Shown: positions 35,108 through 46,655 of the stretch, piece after piece | Position numbering within the stretch: position 1 is the first letter of the stretch | Layout of the letters: every line of letters starts with the position of its first letter | Source of the DNA: DAIDJD01 sp035485275 | Lineage (GTDB): Bacteria; Oederibacteriota; JAJYGY01; DAIDJD01 | Direction: 5' to 3' | DNA: 64,000 bases | Assembly (NCBI GenBank): GCA_035485275.1 | Contig: DATHOE010000044.1 | Location: 50,045 to 114,044, forward strand | The notes under the pieces: generated by a model | What the model was told of the DNA's origin: nothing | Database searches by the model: none | The model's input: only the letters and a program-made list of their open reading frames with translations | Made by a program: the position numbers and the translations under genes

Positions 35108-35416
35108 TCAAAACAAAGTGGGATCAACGCCGGGCTTGCCGGTTTTCCCGGCCTTGCCCTTGCGCTGCTTGTGCTCGGCTCCGCCGTCCTCGCCGCCTTC
35201 CGCGTCCCCGCCGTCCATGGGGCTCAAGCCGTCCGCGCCGAGCTTCTCGATGCGCCGGCCGGTGTCCTCCAGGGACTTCTGCATCTGTCCGGCGATCTTG
35301 ACGCCTTTTTCAAAGCGCTTCAGGGCCTCGTCCAGTCCCAGGTCCCCGGCCTCAAGCTCGGCCACCAGTTTCTCCAGCGCGGCCAGGCCTTCTTCGAATT
35401 TCGGCGCCTCATCCAT
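35108..35416 (-). CDS. xseB: Exodeoxyribonuclease VII small subunit
   Basis: Small helical subunit binding several copies to XseA. The 102-aa product starts MDEAPKFEEGLAALEKLV and shows LEAGDLGLDEALKRFEKGV, typical of XseB. Beyond about residue 65 is a Gly/Asp/Lys-rich tail not found in the core family. ATG at 35416 overlaps the xseA stop by 8 nt. A longer reading from 35443 is less likely. Confidence 0.91.
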   Translation of the reverse strand: MDEAPKFEEGLAALEKLVAELEAGDLGLDEALKRFEKGVKIAGQMQKSLEDTGRRIEKLGADGLSPMDGGDAEGGEDGGAEHKQRKGKAGKTGKPGVDPTLF

Positions 35417-36632
35417 CGCGTCGCTCCCTGTGAACCTTCTCAACGACGGCGTCCACCGCGCCGTGTCCCAGCCAAACCGTCATCTTTTTCCCGGGCGCCG
35501 TGGCGCCGGCGGAGCGCAGGAGCGCGCCCTGGGCGTCGAAAGCGACCGCGTAACCCCGGCCCAGGATGGCCAGAGGCGACAGGGCGTGCAGTTGCGCCGC
35601 CAAGGCCTTGAGGGCCTCGCCGCGGAAACGGCGGAGGCGCTGGGCGGCGGAGACCAAACGCTGCCTCAGTTCGTCCAGGCGCTGGGCCCCCTGTTCCAAG
35701 CGGAAACGCGGGCTGGAACGCTGGAGGCGGTGGCGCAGGCTTTCAAGCCGGCCCTGGGCGAGATCCAGGGACGAAAGCAGGGCCTGGCGCAGGGCCTCCA
35801 AGAGGCCTTGACCGCGGGCCCTCAGTTCGTCCGAGGAGGGGCACAGTATCTCCGCCGCGGCGCTGGGCGTGGGAGCGCGCCGGTCGGCCACAAAATCCGC
35901 GATGGTGGTGTCCACCTCGTGCCCCACGGCCGACAGCACCGGAACCGGGCAGGCGGCTATGGCGCGGGCGACCATCTCCTCGTTGAAGGCCCACAAGTCC
36001 TCCAGCGAGCCCCCTCCGCGCGCCAGCACCACCAAATCTACCGCGCCGGCGCGGCCCTCGCCCACGGCCGCGAGCGCAGCGGCGATCTCCTCCTTGGCGC
36101 CTTCGCCCTGGACCCGAACGGGCAGCAGGACCAGGGGGAGCCAGGGGCAGCGCCGCGCCGTGACATGGAGGATGTCCTGGATGACGGCGCCGCTGGGGGA
36201 TGTGATCACCGCCACTCGCCGGGGGAAGGCGGGCAGGGGGCGCTTGCGGGCGGGGTCGAAAAGGCCCTCCGCCTCGAGCTTGCGCTTGAGCTGTTCAAAG
36301 GCGGCCTGCAGGGCCCCCACGCCCTTGAGCTCGACGCGGTCGCAGACCAGCTGGTAATTCCCGCGCGGTTCGTAGACCGACAGCCTGCCGTGGGCCAGGA
36401 CCTGCTGGCCCTCCTCCAGTTCGAAGGCCAGGCCCCGGGCGGCCGTGAACTTAAACAGCACCGCGTCCAGGCGGGCGCCCTCGTCCTTGAGGGAGAAGTA
36501 ACGGTGCCCCGACGCGTTGACCCCGCGGAAGTTGGTGAGCTGCCCCTCCACCCAGACGTCCGGGTAATCGCCCTCGAGGCGGGCCTTCACCCCGCGGGTG
36601 AGTTCGGTGACGGACAGCGCCCCGCGTTCCAC
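35409..36632 (-). CDS. xseA: Exodeoxyribonuclease VII large subunit
   Basis: Catalytic subunit of the single-strand exonuclease. The 407-aa protein has an OB-fold N-domain (about 5-100, WVEGQLTNFR, GHRYFSLKDE), the catalytic core with KRPLPAFPRRVAVITSPSGA (read in two parts), RGGGSLEDLWAFN and SAVGHEVDTTIADFVAD, a coiled-coil region and the C-terminal LGRGYAV segment. GTG start, 5 nt after yajC. Confidence 0.94.
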   Translation of the reverse strand: MERGALSVTELTRGVKARLEGDYPDVWVEGQLTNFRGVNASGHRYFSLKDEGARLDAVLFKFTAARGLAFELEEGQQVLAHGRLSVYEPRGNYQLVCDRVELKGVGALQAAFEQLKRKLEAEGLFDPARKRPLPAFPRRVAVITSPSGAVIQDILHVTARRCPWLPLVLLPVRVQGEGAKEEIAAALAAVGEGRAGAVDLVVLARGGGSLEDLWAFNEEMVARAIAACPVPVLSAVGHEVDTTIADFVADRRAPTPSAAAEILCPSSDELRARGQGLLEALRQALLSSLDLAQGRLESLRHRLQRSSPRFRLEQGAQRLDELRQRLVSAAQRLRRFRGEALKALAAQLHALSPLAILGRGYAVAFDAQGALLRSAGATAPGKKMTVWLGHGAVDAVVEKVHRERRDG

Positions 36633-36637
36633 CGTCT

Positions 36638-36985
36638 TCAGGCGTCCTTGCGGTCCACGGCCGTGCGCTTGGCCTTGATCGTGACGCCGTCGGCGATCTG
36701 CAGGCGCAGGACATCGTCGCCTTCCACCTTCGCCACCGTGGCGAAGACGCCGCTGACCAGGATGACCTTGTCGCCTTCCTTCAATTCCTTCAACTGGGCC
36801 TCACGCTCCTTGGCCTGCTTCTGCTGGGGGCGGATGAACAGCCAATAGAACAGGCCGAAGATGATGATCATCACCGGCAGGGGCGAATGCAGGATGCCGT
36901 CCAGCGGCGACATGGGCGCGGCGGCATCCGCTGCGGCCGGGGCGGCTCCGGCGAGGGCGGGCGTATCGGCGTACAAGAAAGACAT
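36638..36985 (-). CDS. yajC: Preprotein translocase accessory subunit YajC
   Basis: Small protein of the SecDF-YajC complex. The 115-aa product has an Ala-rich N-terminus, one transmembrane helix (about 36-52), the FIRPQQKQAKEREAQL stretch and the small cytoplasmic domain (EGDKVILVSGVFATV). The tgt-yajC order is conserved widely. secD/secF, which normally follow, are missing. Here xseA follows instead. Confidence 0.93.
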   Translation of the reverse strand: MSFLYADTPALAGAAPAAADAAAPMSPLDGILHSPLPVMIIIFGLFYWLFIRPQQKQAKEREAQLKELKEGDKVILVSGVFATVAKVEGDDVLRLQIADGVTIKAKRTAVDRKDA

Positions 36986-37005
36986 ACATGCTCCTTAGGG
37001 GTTCC

Positions 37006-38133
37006 TCAGGCGTCCTGCCCGCGGGTTTGGGCCTCGTGGAAAGCTCGCTTTTCTTCCGAAAAACGGCCATTTTCAATGCTTTTTCTGATATCCGAAGCCA
37101 ACGTTAGCATATGGGACACATTGTGTAAAGAATTCAGCCGCAGCCCCAAAAGCTCCCCGGTGAGCAGGAGGTGGCGCAGGTAGGCGCGGCTGAAGTTGCG
37201 GCAGGTGTAACAGGGGCATGCCTCGTCCACGGGCCGGGCGTCGTCGCGGTAGCGGGCGTTGCGCAGGGCCAGGCGTCCCGTGGGCGTGAACAGGGTCCCG
37301 TTGCGGGCGATGCGTGTGGGAAAGACGCAGTCGAACATGTCCACCCCGCGGGCCACCCCCTCCCACAATTCCTCGGGGGTGCCCACACCCATGAGGTAGC
37401 GGGGCTTGTTCTCGGGCAATTCCGGCTGCAGCACCTCAAGCATGTCCCATTGCTGGCGGTGGCTCTCCCCCACGGACAGGCCGCCGATGGCGTAGCCCGG
37501 AAGGTCCAAGGCCACCAGCTCCGCCGCCGAGCGCCGCCTCAGCTCGGGGAACATGCCGCCCTGCACGATGCCGAAGAGGGCCTGTTGTTCCGGATCCACG
37601 TTCTGGGACCACCAGGCCTTGCAGCGCGCGGCCCAGGCCGTGGTGCGCTCCAGGGCGCTGAGGGCGTAGGCTTCCCCGCAGTCGTGGGGGGCGCACTCGT
37701 CAAAGGCCATCACCAGGTCCGCGCCCAGGGCCGCCTGGGTGGCCATGGCGCTTTCCGGGGTGAAGCGGTGGCGGCTGCCGTCAAAGGGGCTGCGGAAGTC
37801 CACGCCGCCGTCGTCCACGGTCCGCATGCTGCTCAGGGAGAAGACCTGGAAGCCGCCGCTGTCGGTGAGGATGTTGCCGTCCCAGGCCATGAACTTATGC
37901 AGGCCGCCCAGGCGGCGGATCAATTCCGCGCCGGGCCTCAGATACAGGTGGAAGGTGTTCGCCAGGACGACCGAGGCGCCCGCGGTTTTCAGGTCCAAAG
38001 GGGACAGCGTCTTGACGCTGGCCAAGGTTCCCACCGGCATGAATATCGGGGTGGCCACGGGCCCGTGGGCCAGATCCAGGATCCCCGCCCTTGCGGCGCT
38101 GCCGGAATCCCTGGCGGTGACGGTGAACTTCAT
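37006..38133 (-). CDS. tgt: Queuine/preQ1 tRNA-ribosyltransferase
   Basis: Exchanges G34 for preQ1 in tRNAs with GUN anticodons. The 375-aa product has FMPVGTLASVKTL, the TDSGGFQVFSL loop with the catalytic Asp, FDECAPHD, GIVQGG, GGLSVGE and the nucleophile segment FDCVFPTR. Zinc ligands are C-x-C-x2-C (CPCYTC) plus a later His in LNSLHN. No queuosine pathway gene lies next to it in the window. Confidence 0.96.
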   Translation of the reverse strand: MKFTVTARDSGSAARAGILDLAHGPVATPIFMPVGTLASVKTLSPLDLKTAGASVVLANTFHLYLRPGAELIRRLGGLHKFMAWDGNILTDSGGFQVFSLSSMRTVDDGGVDFRSPFDGSRHRFTPESAMATQAALGADLVMAFDECAPHDCGEAYALSALERTTAWAARCKAWWSQNVDPEQQALFGIVQGGMFPELRRRSAAELVALDLPGYAIGGLSVGESHRQQWDMLEVLQPELPENKPRYLMGVGTPEELWEGVARGVDMFDCVFPTRIARNGTLFTPTGRLALRNARYRDDARPVDEACPCYTCRNFSRAYLRHLLLTGELLGLRLNSLHNVSHMLTLASDIRKSIENGRFSEEKRAFHEAQTRGQDA

Positions 38134-38142
38134 GGCATAGGC

Positions 38143-39765
<1,623 letters not shown>

Positions 39766-39773
39766 AGTCGCAG

Positions 39774-39802
39774 ATTGTCAGGGTTTTGCCCTGTCATGGC
39801 AA
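39774..39802 (-). promoter_or_regulatory. Promoter with spacer palindrome, sigma-54 activator gene
   Basis: TTGCCA (39797-39802), 17-bp spacer, GACAAT (39774-39779). CAGGG/CCCTG (39779-39783 and 39789-39793) forms an inverted repeat filling the spacer, a good place for a repressor. The start site would lie 1-3 nt before the ATG at 39765, so the mRNA should be leaderless, and no ribosome site is visible. Confidence 0.5.
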
Positions 39803-39875
39803 GGGCTTACAAAAATGAAAGGGGGGGATCCGATCCAGATTGGACAAGCCTTTCTTCTTGCCCAAAACGGCCATT

Positions 39876-39906
39876 GGTATTACCATTATGTCTACCTAGT
39901 AATACC
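39876..39906. promoter_or_regulatory. Inverted repeat operator ahead of the toxin-antitoxin pair
   Basis: Perfect 8-bp arms GGTATTAC and GTAATACC with 15 nt between. It ends 17 nt before the antitoxin ATG, where type II antitoxins usually bind to repress their own operon. A -35-like TTGCCC lies at 39858-39863. Confidence 0.6.
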
Positions 39907-39923
39907 TTGTACGGAGGGCCCAA

Positions 39924-40151
39924 ATGCGGACTATATCCCTGAAGATCCCCGAATCTTTGGACCGGGAACTGGATAAGCTGGCGGCCCAAAGGCATACCAC
40001 CCGCTCAGCGGTCTTGCGCGAAGCATTGAGTAGCCTTACCAAACAAAAGAAGCGTTCCGCCGCTGATCTTGCCGGAGAACTGGTGGGTTCCCTTCAGGCA
40101 GCCCCTGACCTGTCCACCAATCCGTCCCACATGCAGGGATACGGCGAATGA
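39924..40151 (+). CDS. Ribbon-helix-helix (CopG-like) antitoxin
   Basis: A 75-aa protein beginning MRTISLKIPESLDRELDKL, a classic ribbon-helix-helix DNA-binding motif (1-45), with a disordered tail that would wrap the toxin. GGAGGG lies 5 nt ahead of the ATG. Stop codon and toxin start overlap (ATGA). G+C is lower than in the surrounding genes. Paired with a PIN toxin, so it is a VapB-type antitoxin by context. Confidence 0.85.
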   Translation: MRTISLKIPESLDRELDKLAAQRHTTRSAVLREALSSLTKQKKRSAADLAGELVGSLQAAPDLSTNPSHMQGYGE

Positions 40152-40570
40152 GTGGCAGATTCATTACCGATACAGGTCCCCTGGTCGCGTTGTTAAACGT
40201 CCGGGATCCACGCCACCCATGGGTCCTAGAAATGTTCGCCTCCATCGACCCGCCCCTACAAACCTGTGAAGCGGTGATTTCAGAAGCCTGCTTCCTAGTT
40301 AAAGGGATCCCAGGAGGCGCCCAGGCGATCTTCGGGCTGCTTGATAGAGGGGTCCTGGAACTATCCTTCCGGCTAGGGCCCAATCAGTCCGCAATACAGG
40401 CGATGATGGCCCGTTACGCCAACGTCCCCATGTCCGTCGCAGATGCCTGCCTGGTCAGGATGGCTGAACTGGATCCCAAAAGTGCGATTCTCACCTTGGA
40501 CAGCGATTTCAAAGTGTATCGAAAACACGGACGGCAGGTGGTGCCCGTTGCAATGCCGGACGCGGTCTAA
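40148..40570 (+). CDS. PIN-domain ribonuclease toxin (VapC-like)
   Basis: A 140-aa PIN domain. The conserved acidic residues are D8 (TDTGPLVALL), E46 (ISEACFLV), D99 (SVADACLVRM) and D118 (LTLDSDFKVY), so the site is intact. VapC toxins cut RNA, often tRNA or rRNA, when the antitoxin is degraded. Overlap with the antitoxin gene implies coupled synthesis. The pair sits in a foreign-looking island between the sigma-54 activator and glmS. Confidence 0.86.
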   Translation: MSGRFITDTGPLVALLNVRDPRHPWVLEMFASIDPPLQTCEAVISEACFLVKGIPGGAQAIFGLLDRGVLELSFRLGPNQSAIQAMMARYANVPMSVADACLVRMAELDPKSAILTLDSDFKVYRKHGRQVVPVAMPDAV

Positions 40571-40668
40571 AAAGTAGTTAATTAAAAAAATGATTATTTT
40601 GAAGTCAGTGATGCTTATTTGCAGGCTTGAACAGAGTAATTGCAAGTCATGACAGTGAAAGCCCCTTC

Positions 40669-40909
40669 CTACCGATAAGATCCAGAAGTTGGTTGGCGGC
40701 AATTGGTATCAACATTGATCACCGTTGGATCTGTTACCCAACCTATTCTCTTCATCCCCGGAATACCCTCAATACAAGCCCCTTGGGCTCCATATGCCGC
40801 CTGACATTGCCGATATGCCGCCAAACTATCAGGGGTATCAGGAATACGATAGACCGCTAGAACAGCCTGTTAGCAGCAGGAATGCCGGAGCTGCAATACC
40901 GAGTCTCAT
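40669..40909 (-). pseudogene. Frameshifted small lipoprotein gene
   Basis: ATG at 40909 has AGGGAG about 7 nt upstream and opens a lipoprotein signal, MRLGIAAPAFLLLTGC, but stops after 23 codons (TGA). A neighbouring frame is then open for 56 codons from the same spot to TAG at 40669, with paired Cys residues (YRQCQAAYGAQGACIEG). A one-base shift between 40838 and 40880 would join them into one protein of about 80 aa. It may be a true mutation or a sequence error. Lies 28 nt downstream of glmS. The rest of 40571-40936 holds only an AT-rich stretch after the toxin gene. Confidence 0.5.
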
Positions 40910-40936
40910 GATTAGACTCCCTACTAGTTCTATCTC

Positions 40937-42781
<1,845 letters not shown>

Positions 42782-42805
42782 AAGATTCCTTTGAAAAGGG
42801 GCCGG

Positions 42806-43663
42806 TCAGGCCGGAGACAGCGCGTCCGCCAAACGGGCCCATTCTGGCAGGCTCAAGGTTTCCCCGCGGCGCTGGCCGTCCACTCCGGCGCTGTTCAAGG
42901 CCGCTTCCAGGACCGGCGCTTCCAGGCCGGGGTCGGCCATGAGCAGGGCCCGGCGCAGGGTTTTGCGGCGCATACCGAAGCCTGAACGCACGAGGCGGAA
43001 GTAAAGTTTCTCGTCCTTCACGGCCACGGCCGGCTGGGGCAGGCGCTCGAACAGGACCAGGCCGGAGTCCACCCTGGGGACCGGGGTGAAGGCGCCGCGC
43101 AGCACCTTGCGCAGCAGGGTCACGCGGCAGAAGTAGCTGGCCAGTGCGCTCAGCGCGGACCAGTCTTCGGTGTCCGGGGAGGCGGCCAGGCGCAGGGCCA
43201 CTTCCCACTGGGTCAGGACCACCATGCGCCCGAAGGGCAGGCGGCTCTCCAGGAGCCGGGCCAGCACGGGGGTGGTGATGTAGTACGGAAGGTTGGCCGC
43301 GACGTGGAAGGGGCGCCCCTCCAAAACCCGGCCGGCTTCGGCGGCCAGGTCCGTTTTCAGGACGTCCGCCTCGACCAGGTGGAAGCGGCTTTCGCCCTCG
43401 AATTTCAGGCGCAGGGCCCGGCAGGCGGAGGGGTCTATCTCCACGGCCAGCAGGGGCACGCCGCAGGACAGCAGGGGCTCGGTCAGGGCCCCCAGGCCGG
43501 GCCCGATTTCCAGGAGGGCTTCGGACGGCGCCACGGCCAGGGCGGCCAGGCTGGCGGCGACGACTTCAGGGTCCCGCAAAAGGTGCTGCCCCAGGCGCTT
43601 CTTGGTCCTGAAGCCGGCGGCGACGGCCGCGGCGCGGTCCACCGGGATCCGCTTGGGGCTCAC
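42806..43663 (-). CDS. rsmA: 16S rRNA dimethyladenosine transferase RsmA (KsgA)
   Basis: Dimethylates two adjacent adenines near the 3' end of 16S rRNA. The 285-aa product has KKRLGQHLLRDP, the SAM loop LEIGPGLGALT, and the catalytic NLPYYITTPV. The C-terminal helical RNA-binding domain is complete. The GTG start overlaps the pdxA stop (GTGA), a conserved pdxA-ksgA pairing. Confidence 0.95.
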   Translation of the reverse strand: MSPKRIPVDRAAAVAAGFRTKKRLGQHLLRDPEVVAASLAALAVAPSEALLEIGPGLGALTEPLLSCGVPLLAVEIDPSACRALRLKFEGESRFHLVEADVLKTDLAAEAGRVLEGRPFHVAANLPYYITTPVLARLLESRLPFGRMVVLTQWEVALRLAASPDTEDWSALSALASYFCRVTLLRKVLRGAFTPVPRVDSGLVLFERLPQPAVAVKDEKLYFRLVRSGFGMRRKTLRRALLMADPGLEAPVLEAALNSAGVDGQRRGETLSLPEWARLADALSPA

Positions 43664-44583
43664 AGGCCGTGCCGGTCGGCCAGGCGCAGGGATTCTAGCA
43701 TGGAGGCCGCGCTGGCCTTGCCCGTGCCCGCCAGGTCCCAGGCCGTGCCGTGGTCCGGCGAGGTGCGCAGGAAGGGCAGGCCGAGGGTGATGTTGACGCC
43801 GCTGTCGAAGGCCAGAAGCTTGAGCGGGATCAGGCCCTGGTCGTGGTAGAGGCAGAAGACGACGTCATAGGCGCCGCGCAGGGCCTGCACAAACACCGTG
43901 TCCGCTGGCAGCGGTCCGGCCAGGCTGAAGGCGCGGCTCTTGGAATGGCGGCGGACCCAGGGCTTTAGGACCTCGATCTCCTCGCGGCCGAAGGCGCCGG
44001 CTTCCCCTGCGTGGGGGTTGAGGGCCGCCAGGGCGAGGCGCGGGCGCCTGAGCTTCAGGGACTTCTCCAAGCCCGCCACGCAGACCTTGAGCGCGAGGTC
44101 CAGCAGGGGCGGTTTGATCAGGGTCTGGGCCCTTTTCAGGGAACAATGGCGCGTGATCAGGAAGACCCTCAGCCCGCCGCCCACCAGCAGCATGCCCACT
44201 TCCTCGGGCTTCAGGCCGGCCATGTGGGCCAGGAGTTCCGTGTGGCCCGGCCAATGGTGGCCGGCCAGATGCAGGGCTTCCTTGGACAGCGGGGCCGTGA
44301 CCAGGGCGCGCGCCTCGCCCGAAAGCACGGCCTTGGTCGCGCGGGTGACGCTTTGGAAAGCGGTCTCGCCGGAGCCCGCGGAGGGGCGGCCGATCTTCCA
44401 GGACCGGGCCGGGACAGGCCTCCAGTCGAAAGCCCCCATTTGGGAGCGCCAGCGTTTTGGGATGCTGTCGGGCTCGCCGAAAAGGACGGCCCCGCCGCGC
44501 GGCTTGAATTCCGCCAGGGCCCGCGCCGTCACCTCCGGCCCGATGCCCGCGGGGTCCCCCAGGCTGATCGCCAGCGGCTTCAT
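43660..44583 (-). CDS. pdxA: 4-hydroxythreonine-4-phosphate dehydrogenase
   Basis: PLP synthesis enzyme. The 307-aa product shows SLGDPAGIGPEV, TAPLSKEAL, GHTELLA, LNPHAGEAG and the metal site in YHDQGLIPLK and TSPDHGTAWD. About 20 residues shorter than the E. coli enzyme, mainly in the N-terminal domain, with no key residue missing. Overlaps both neighbours by 4 nt. PdxJ, its product's next enzyme, is also in the window. Confidence 0.94.
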   Translation of the reverse strand: MKPLAISLGDPAGIGPEVTARALAEFKPRGGAVLFGEPDSIPKRWRSQMGAFDWRPVPARSWKIGRPSAGSGETAFQSVTRATKAVLSGEARALVTAPLSKEALHLAGHHWPGHTELLAHMAGLKPEEVGMLLVGGGLRVFLITRHCSLKRAQTLIKPPLLDLALKVCVAGLEKSLKLRRPRLALAALNPHAGEAGAFGREEIEVLKPWVRRHSKSRAFSLAGPLPADTVFVQALRGAYDVVFCLYHDQGLIPLKLLAFDSGVNITLGLPFLRTSPDHGTAWDLAGTGKASAASMLESLRLADRHGL

Positions 44584-45251
44584 GGACCCACTTCCTTGGA
44601 CACTGCGATGCTGTCCCGTTTGAGGTCGTCGATGCTGGAGCCCAGCAGGCCGTCGTAGTAGCCGCGGATGACGCCGTGGCGGTCGACCAGGACCAGGCGC
44701 GTGGAATGGATGATGTCCGGATCCAGGCGCGCGTCTGAAGCCTTCTCCTGGGTCGCGACCGCGATCTTGAAGCCTTCCATGATCAGGCTCTTGAGCGCCG
44801 GAAGCTCGCCGGTGAGGAAGTGCCAGCGCGGGTCGTCCGCCCCGGTCGCGCGCGCGTACTTCTCCAGCACCTCGGGCGTGTCCTTTTTAGGGTCCACGGT
44901 GAAGGAGAGCAGGGCGAAGTCCGGCCCCGCGGGCAGGGACTTGGACAGGCGGTGCATCTGGGCGGTGAGCATGGGGCAGGAGGATTTGCAGGTCGTGTAT
45001 ACGAAAGAGGCGATCCACACCTTGCCGGACAAGGATTGGCTGAAAAAAGGCTTCCCTCCCGCCTCGACCAACTGGAAGGGGGGGACCTGGCCCATGCGGG
45101 GCAGGCCCGACTGGGTGTCGGGAGGGGCGGTTGCCAGGCGCAGGGCCAGACCGCCCGCCACGAGGACGCCGGCCACGGCCAAGACCTGCAGGGTCCTGAT
45201 CAGGAAAGCTTCCCCGCCGGGGCGAAGGCCCGTGCTTTCAACGCTCGACAT
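44580..45251 (-). CDS. SCO1/SenC copper chaperone
   Basis: Membrane-anchored thioredoxin-fold protein that delivers copper to the CuA site of cytochrome oxidase. The 223-aa product has one N-terminal helix (about 20-40), the copper-binding C88-x3-C92 (TTCKSSCPM) and H182 (IIHSTRL). The ATG at 45251 follows GGGAGG. A longer in-frame reading upstream was rejected because this start has the better ribosome site. Placed directly after the oxidase operon, consistent with CuA assembly. Confidence 0.93.
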   Translation of the reverse strand: MSSVESTGLRPGGEAFLIRTLQVLAVAGVLVAGGLALRLATAPPDTQSGLPRMGQVPPFQLVEAGGKPFFSQSLSGKVWIASFVYTTCKSSCPMLTAQMHRLSKSLPAGPDFALLSFTVDPKKDTPEVLEKYARATGADDPRWHFLTGELPALKSLIMEGFKIAVATQEKASDARLDPDIIHSTRLVLVDRHGVIRGYYDGLLGSSIDDLKRDSIAVSKEVGP

Positions 45252-45294
45252 GGCGTTCCTCCCGGGCCGGTTCCGGTCTGGTGCCGGGCCCGCC

Positions 45295-45348
45295 AAAAGA
45301 AAAAACCCTGACCTGTGGCGGCGCAGGGTCCTGCTTTTCCAAGAAAAG
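45295..45348 (-). terminator. Terminator after the oxidase operon
   Basis: On the minus strand ACCCTG (45324-45329 complement) pairs with CAGGGT (45305-45310), and the stem is followed by TTTTTTCTTTT. A second small stem (GCTTTTC/GAAAAGC at 45333-45348) lies just before it. It would separate the oxidase genes from SCO, though read-through is likely. Confidence 0.6.
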
Positions 45349-45362
45349 CCCCCAGGGCGGCT

Positions 45363-45611
45363 TCAGCTCCCGGAACCCTGCTTGCCCGCGGCGTCGGAGC
45401 GGCGGGCATCCTTCACGATGAAACCCACCAGGAGGGCCACCAGGCCCGCCACCACCCCCAGCATCACGATGATGCTGAAGTAGACGCCCTTGGAGAAGCC
45501 CAGGGCCGTGGGGTCGTCGGCGAGCGCGTTACTGCAGCTTTCGCAGGCCCCGGCCAAGGCGGGCCAGAAAGGCGCCAGGGCCGCGGCGAACAGGATCCGG
45601 GGCGCCTTCAC
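45363..45611 (-). CDS. Small exported membrane protein with CxxC, oxidase operon
   Basis: Not recognised. An 82-aa product with a signal peptide (1-22), a CESC motif just after it (ACESCSNALADD), a single transmembrane helix (about 44-67) and a short basic tail. It lies 4 nt downstream of ctaF and so belongs to the oxidase operon. The CxxC on the outer side could bind copper or haem precursor or be a disulfide pair. These are guesses. Confidence 0.72.
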   Translation of the reverse strand: MKAPRILFAAALAPFWPALAGACESCSNALADDPTALGFSKGVYFSIIVMLGVVAGLVALLVGFIVKDARRSDAAGKQGSGS

Positions 45612-45615
45612 GGCC

Positions 45616-45978
45616 TCAGAGCCCCAGGGCCGCGCGGGCGAAGCCGTGGGTGTAGGTGCCCAGCCACTCGAAATCGAGCGAGGTGCCGATGAAGAAGACC
45701 CCCATCAGGCAGACCGCGAAGAACAGCACGAAGCGGTTGGTCCCGTTCTCGTGGTTCATGTGCATGAACACCCACAGCACCAGCGAACATTTGCAGGCCG
45801 CCACCAGCAGGCCCGCGACGATGTTGGCCGTGCGGCCGAACTGGGGCAGGCCGATGGCCGCGCCCACGTTCACGTAGCTGAGGGTCACGGTGAGGACGGT
45901 CAGGGCGACGAGCAGGCCGAAGATCTCGGCGTAGAGCACGGCGTCGCTGTGCTCGGAGGAATGGTCCTGTTGGGTCAT
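45616..45978 (-). CDS. ctaF: Cytochrome c oxidase subunit IV (CtaF type)
   Basis: Small membrane subunit of bacterial haem-copper oxidases, 120 aa, with three transmembrane helices and the typical LWVFMHMNHENGTN stretch between helices 2 and 3. The ATG at 45978 follows GGAG. Role is in CuB centre stability in related enzymes. Directly downstream of ctaE. Confidence 0.87.
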   Translation of the reverse strand: MTQQDHSSEHSDAVLYAEIFGLLVALTVLTVTLSYVNVGAAIGLPQFGRTANIVAGLLVAACKCSLVLWVFMHMNHENGTNRFVLFFAVCLMGVFFIGTSLDFEWLGTYTHGFARAALGL

Positions 45979-45989
45979 GCGCGGCTCCG

Positions 45990-46583
45990 TCAGAGCAGGT
46001 AGAGGGCTGGGAACAGGAAGATCCACACCAGATCCACGAAGTGCCAGTACAGGCCGGCGATCTCGATGGGGTCGTTGTAATCCTTGTTGAAGTCGCCGCG
46101 GCGGTTGCGCCACCAGAGTATGCCCAGGGTGATCATGCCGCCCAGGACGTGCAGGCCGTGGAAGCCGGTCAGCAGGAAGTAGAAGCCGAAGAAGATGTCG
46201 TGGCTGGGGAAGTTCCCGTCCTGGAAATGGTGCGTGTACTCGATGGCCTTTACCACCAGGAAGCAGCAGGCCAGCAGGAAGGTCAGGGCCAGGTAGCGCC
46301 CGGTGCGGTCGCGGTCGCCCTTCTTGCTGTAGAGCACGGCCAGGGCCATGGTCAGGGAGCTGGTGATGAGCACCACGGTGTTCAGGGCGCCCCACAGCTT
46401 CTCCAGGGGCATGACCACGCTCACGGGCGCGGCGGAGCGCGCCACGATGTAGGCGCCGAAAAATGCGGTGAAGAACATCACCTCGGAGCCCAAAAAGAGC
46501 CAGATGCCGAGGAGACGCATGGCGCGGCGGTCCTTGTGGAAGGCGGGGCTGAGGGTGACGTGGTGTTCGGCTGCGTCGGACAT
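45990..46583 (-). CDS. ctaE: Cytochrome c oxidase subunit III
   Basis: Integral subunit III of 197 aa with five clear transmembrane helices and marks of the family: GIWLFLGSEVMFFTAFFG, FLVVKAIEY, FYFLLTGFHGLHVLGG and YWHFVDLVWIFLFP. Five helices instead of seven is common in bacterial CtaE. It lies 72 nt downstream of ctaD. Confidence 0.95.
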   Translation of the reverse strand: MSDAAEHHVTLSPAFHKDRRAMRLLGIWLFLGSEVMFFTAFFGAYIVARSAAPVSVVMPLEKLWGALNTVVLITSSLTMALAVLYSKKGDRDRTGRYLALTFLLACCFLVVKAIEYTHHFQDGNFPSHDIFFGFYFLLTGFHGLHVLGGMITLGILWWRNRRGDFNKDYNDPIEIAGLYWHFVDLVWIFLFPALYLL

Positions 46584-46655
46584 GGGCGGATCGTCTCCTA
46601 TCCTTCAGGTGGAATGGGTCGCCGGCGCCGGAAGCGGCCGCCGCGTAATGGGTCC

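Noticed and set aside
40627..40860. Plus-strand 77-codon open frame in the intergenic island
   Set aside because: It is antisense to the frameshifted lipoprotein, which has a signal peptide and ribosome site. This frame has neither.
42782..42805. glmS ribozyme ahead of glmS
   Set aside because: Only 24 nt separate it from rsmA, too short for the ribozyme.
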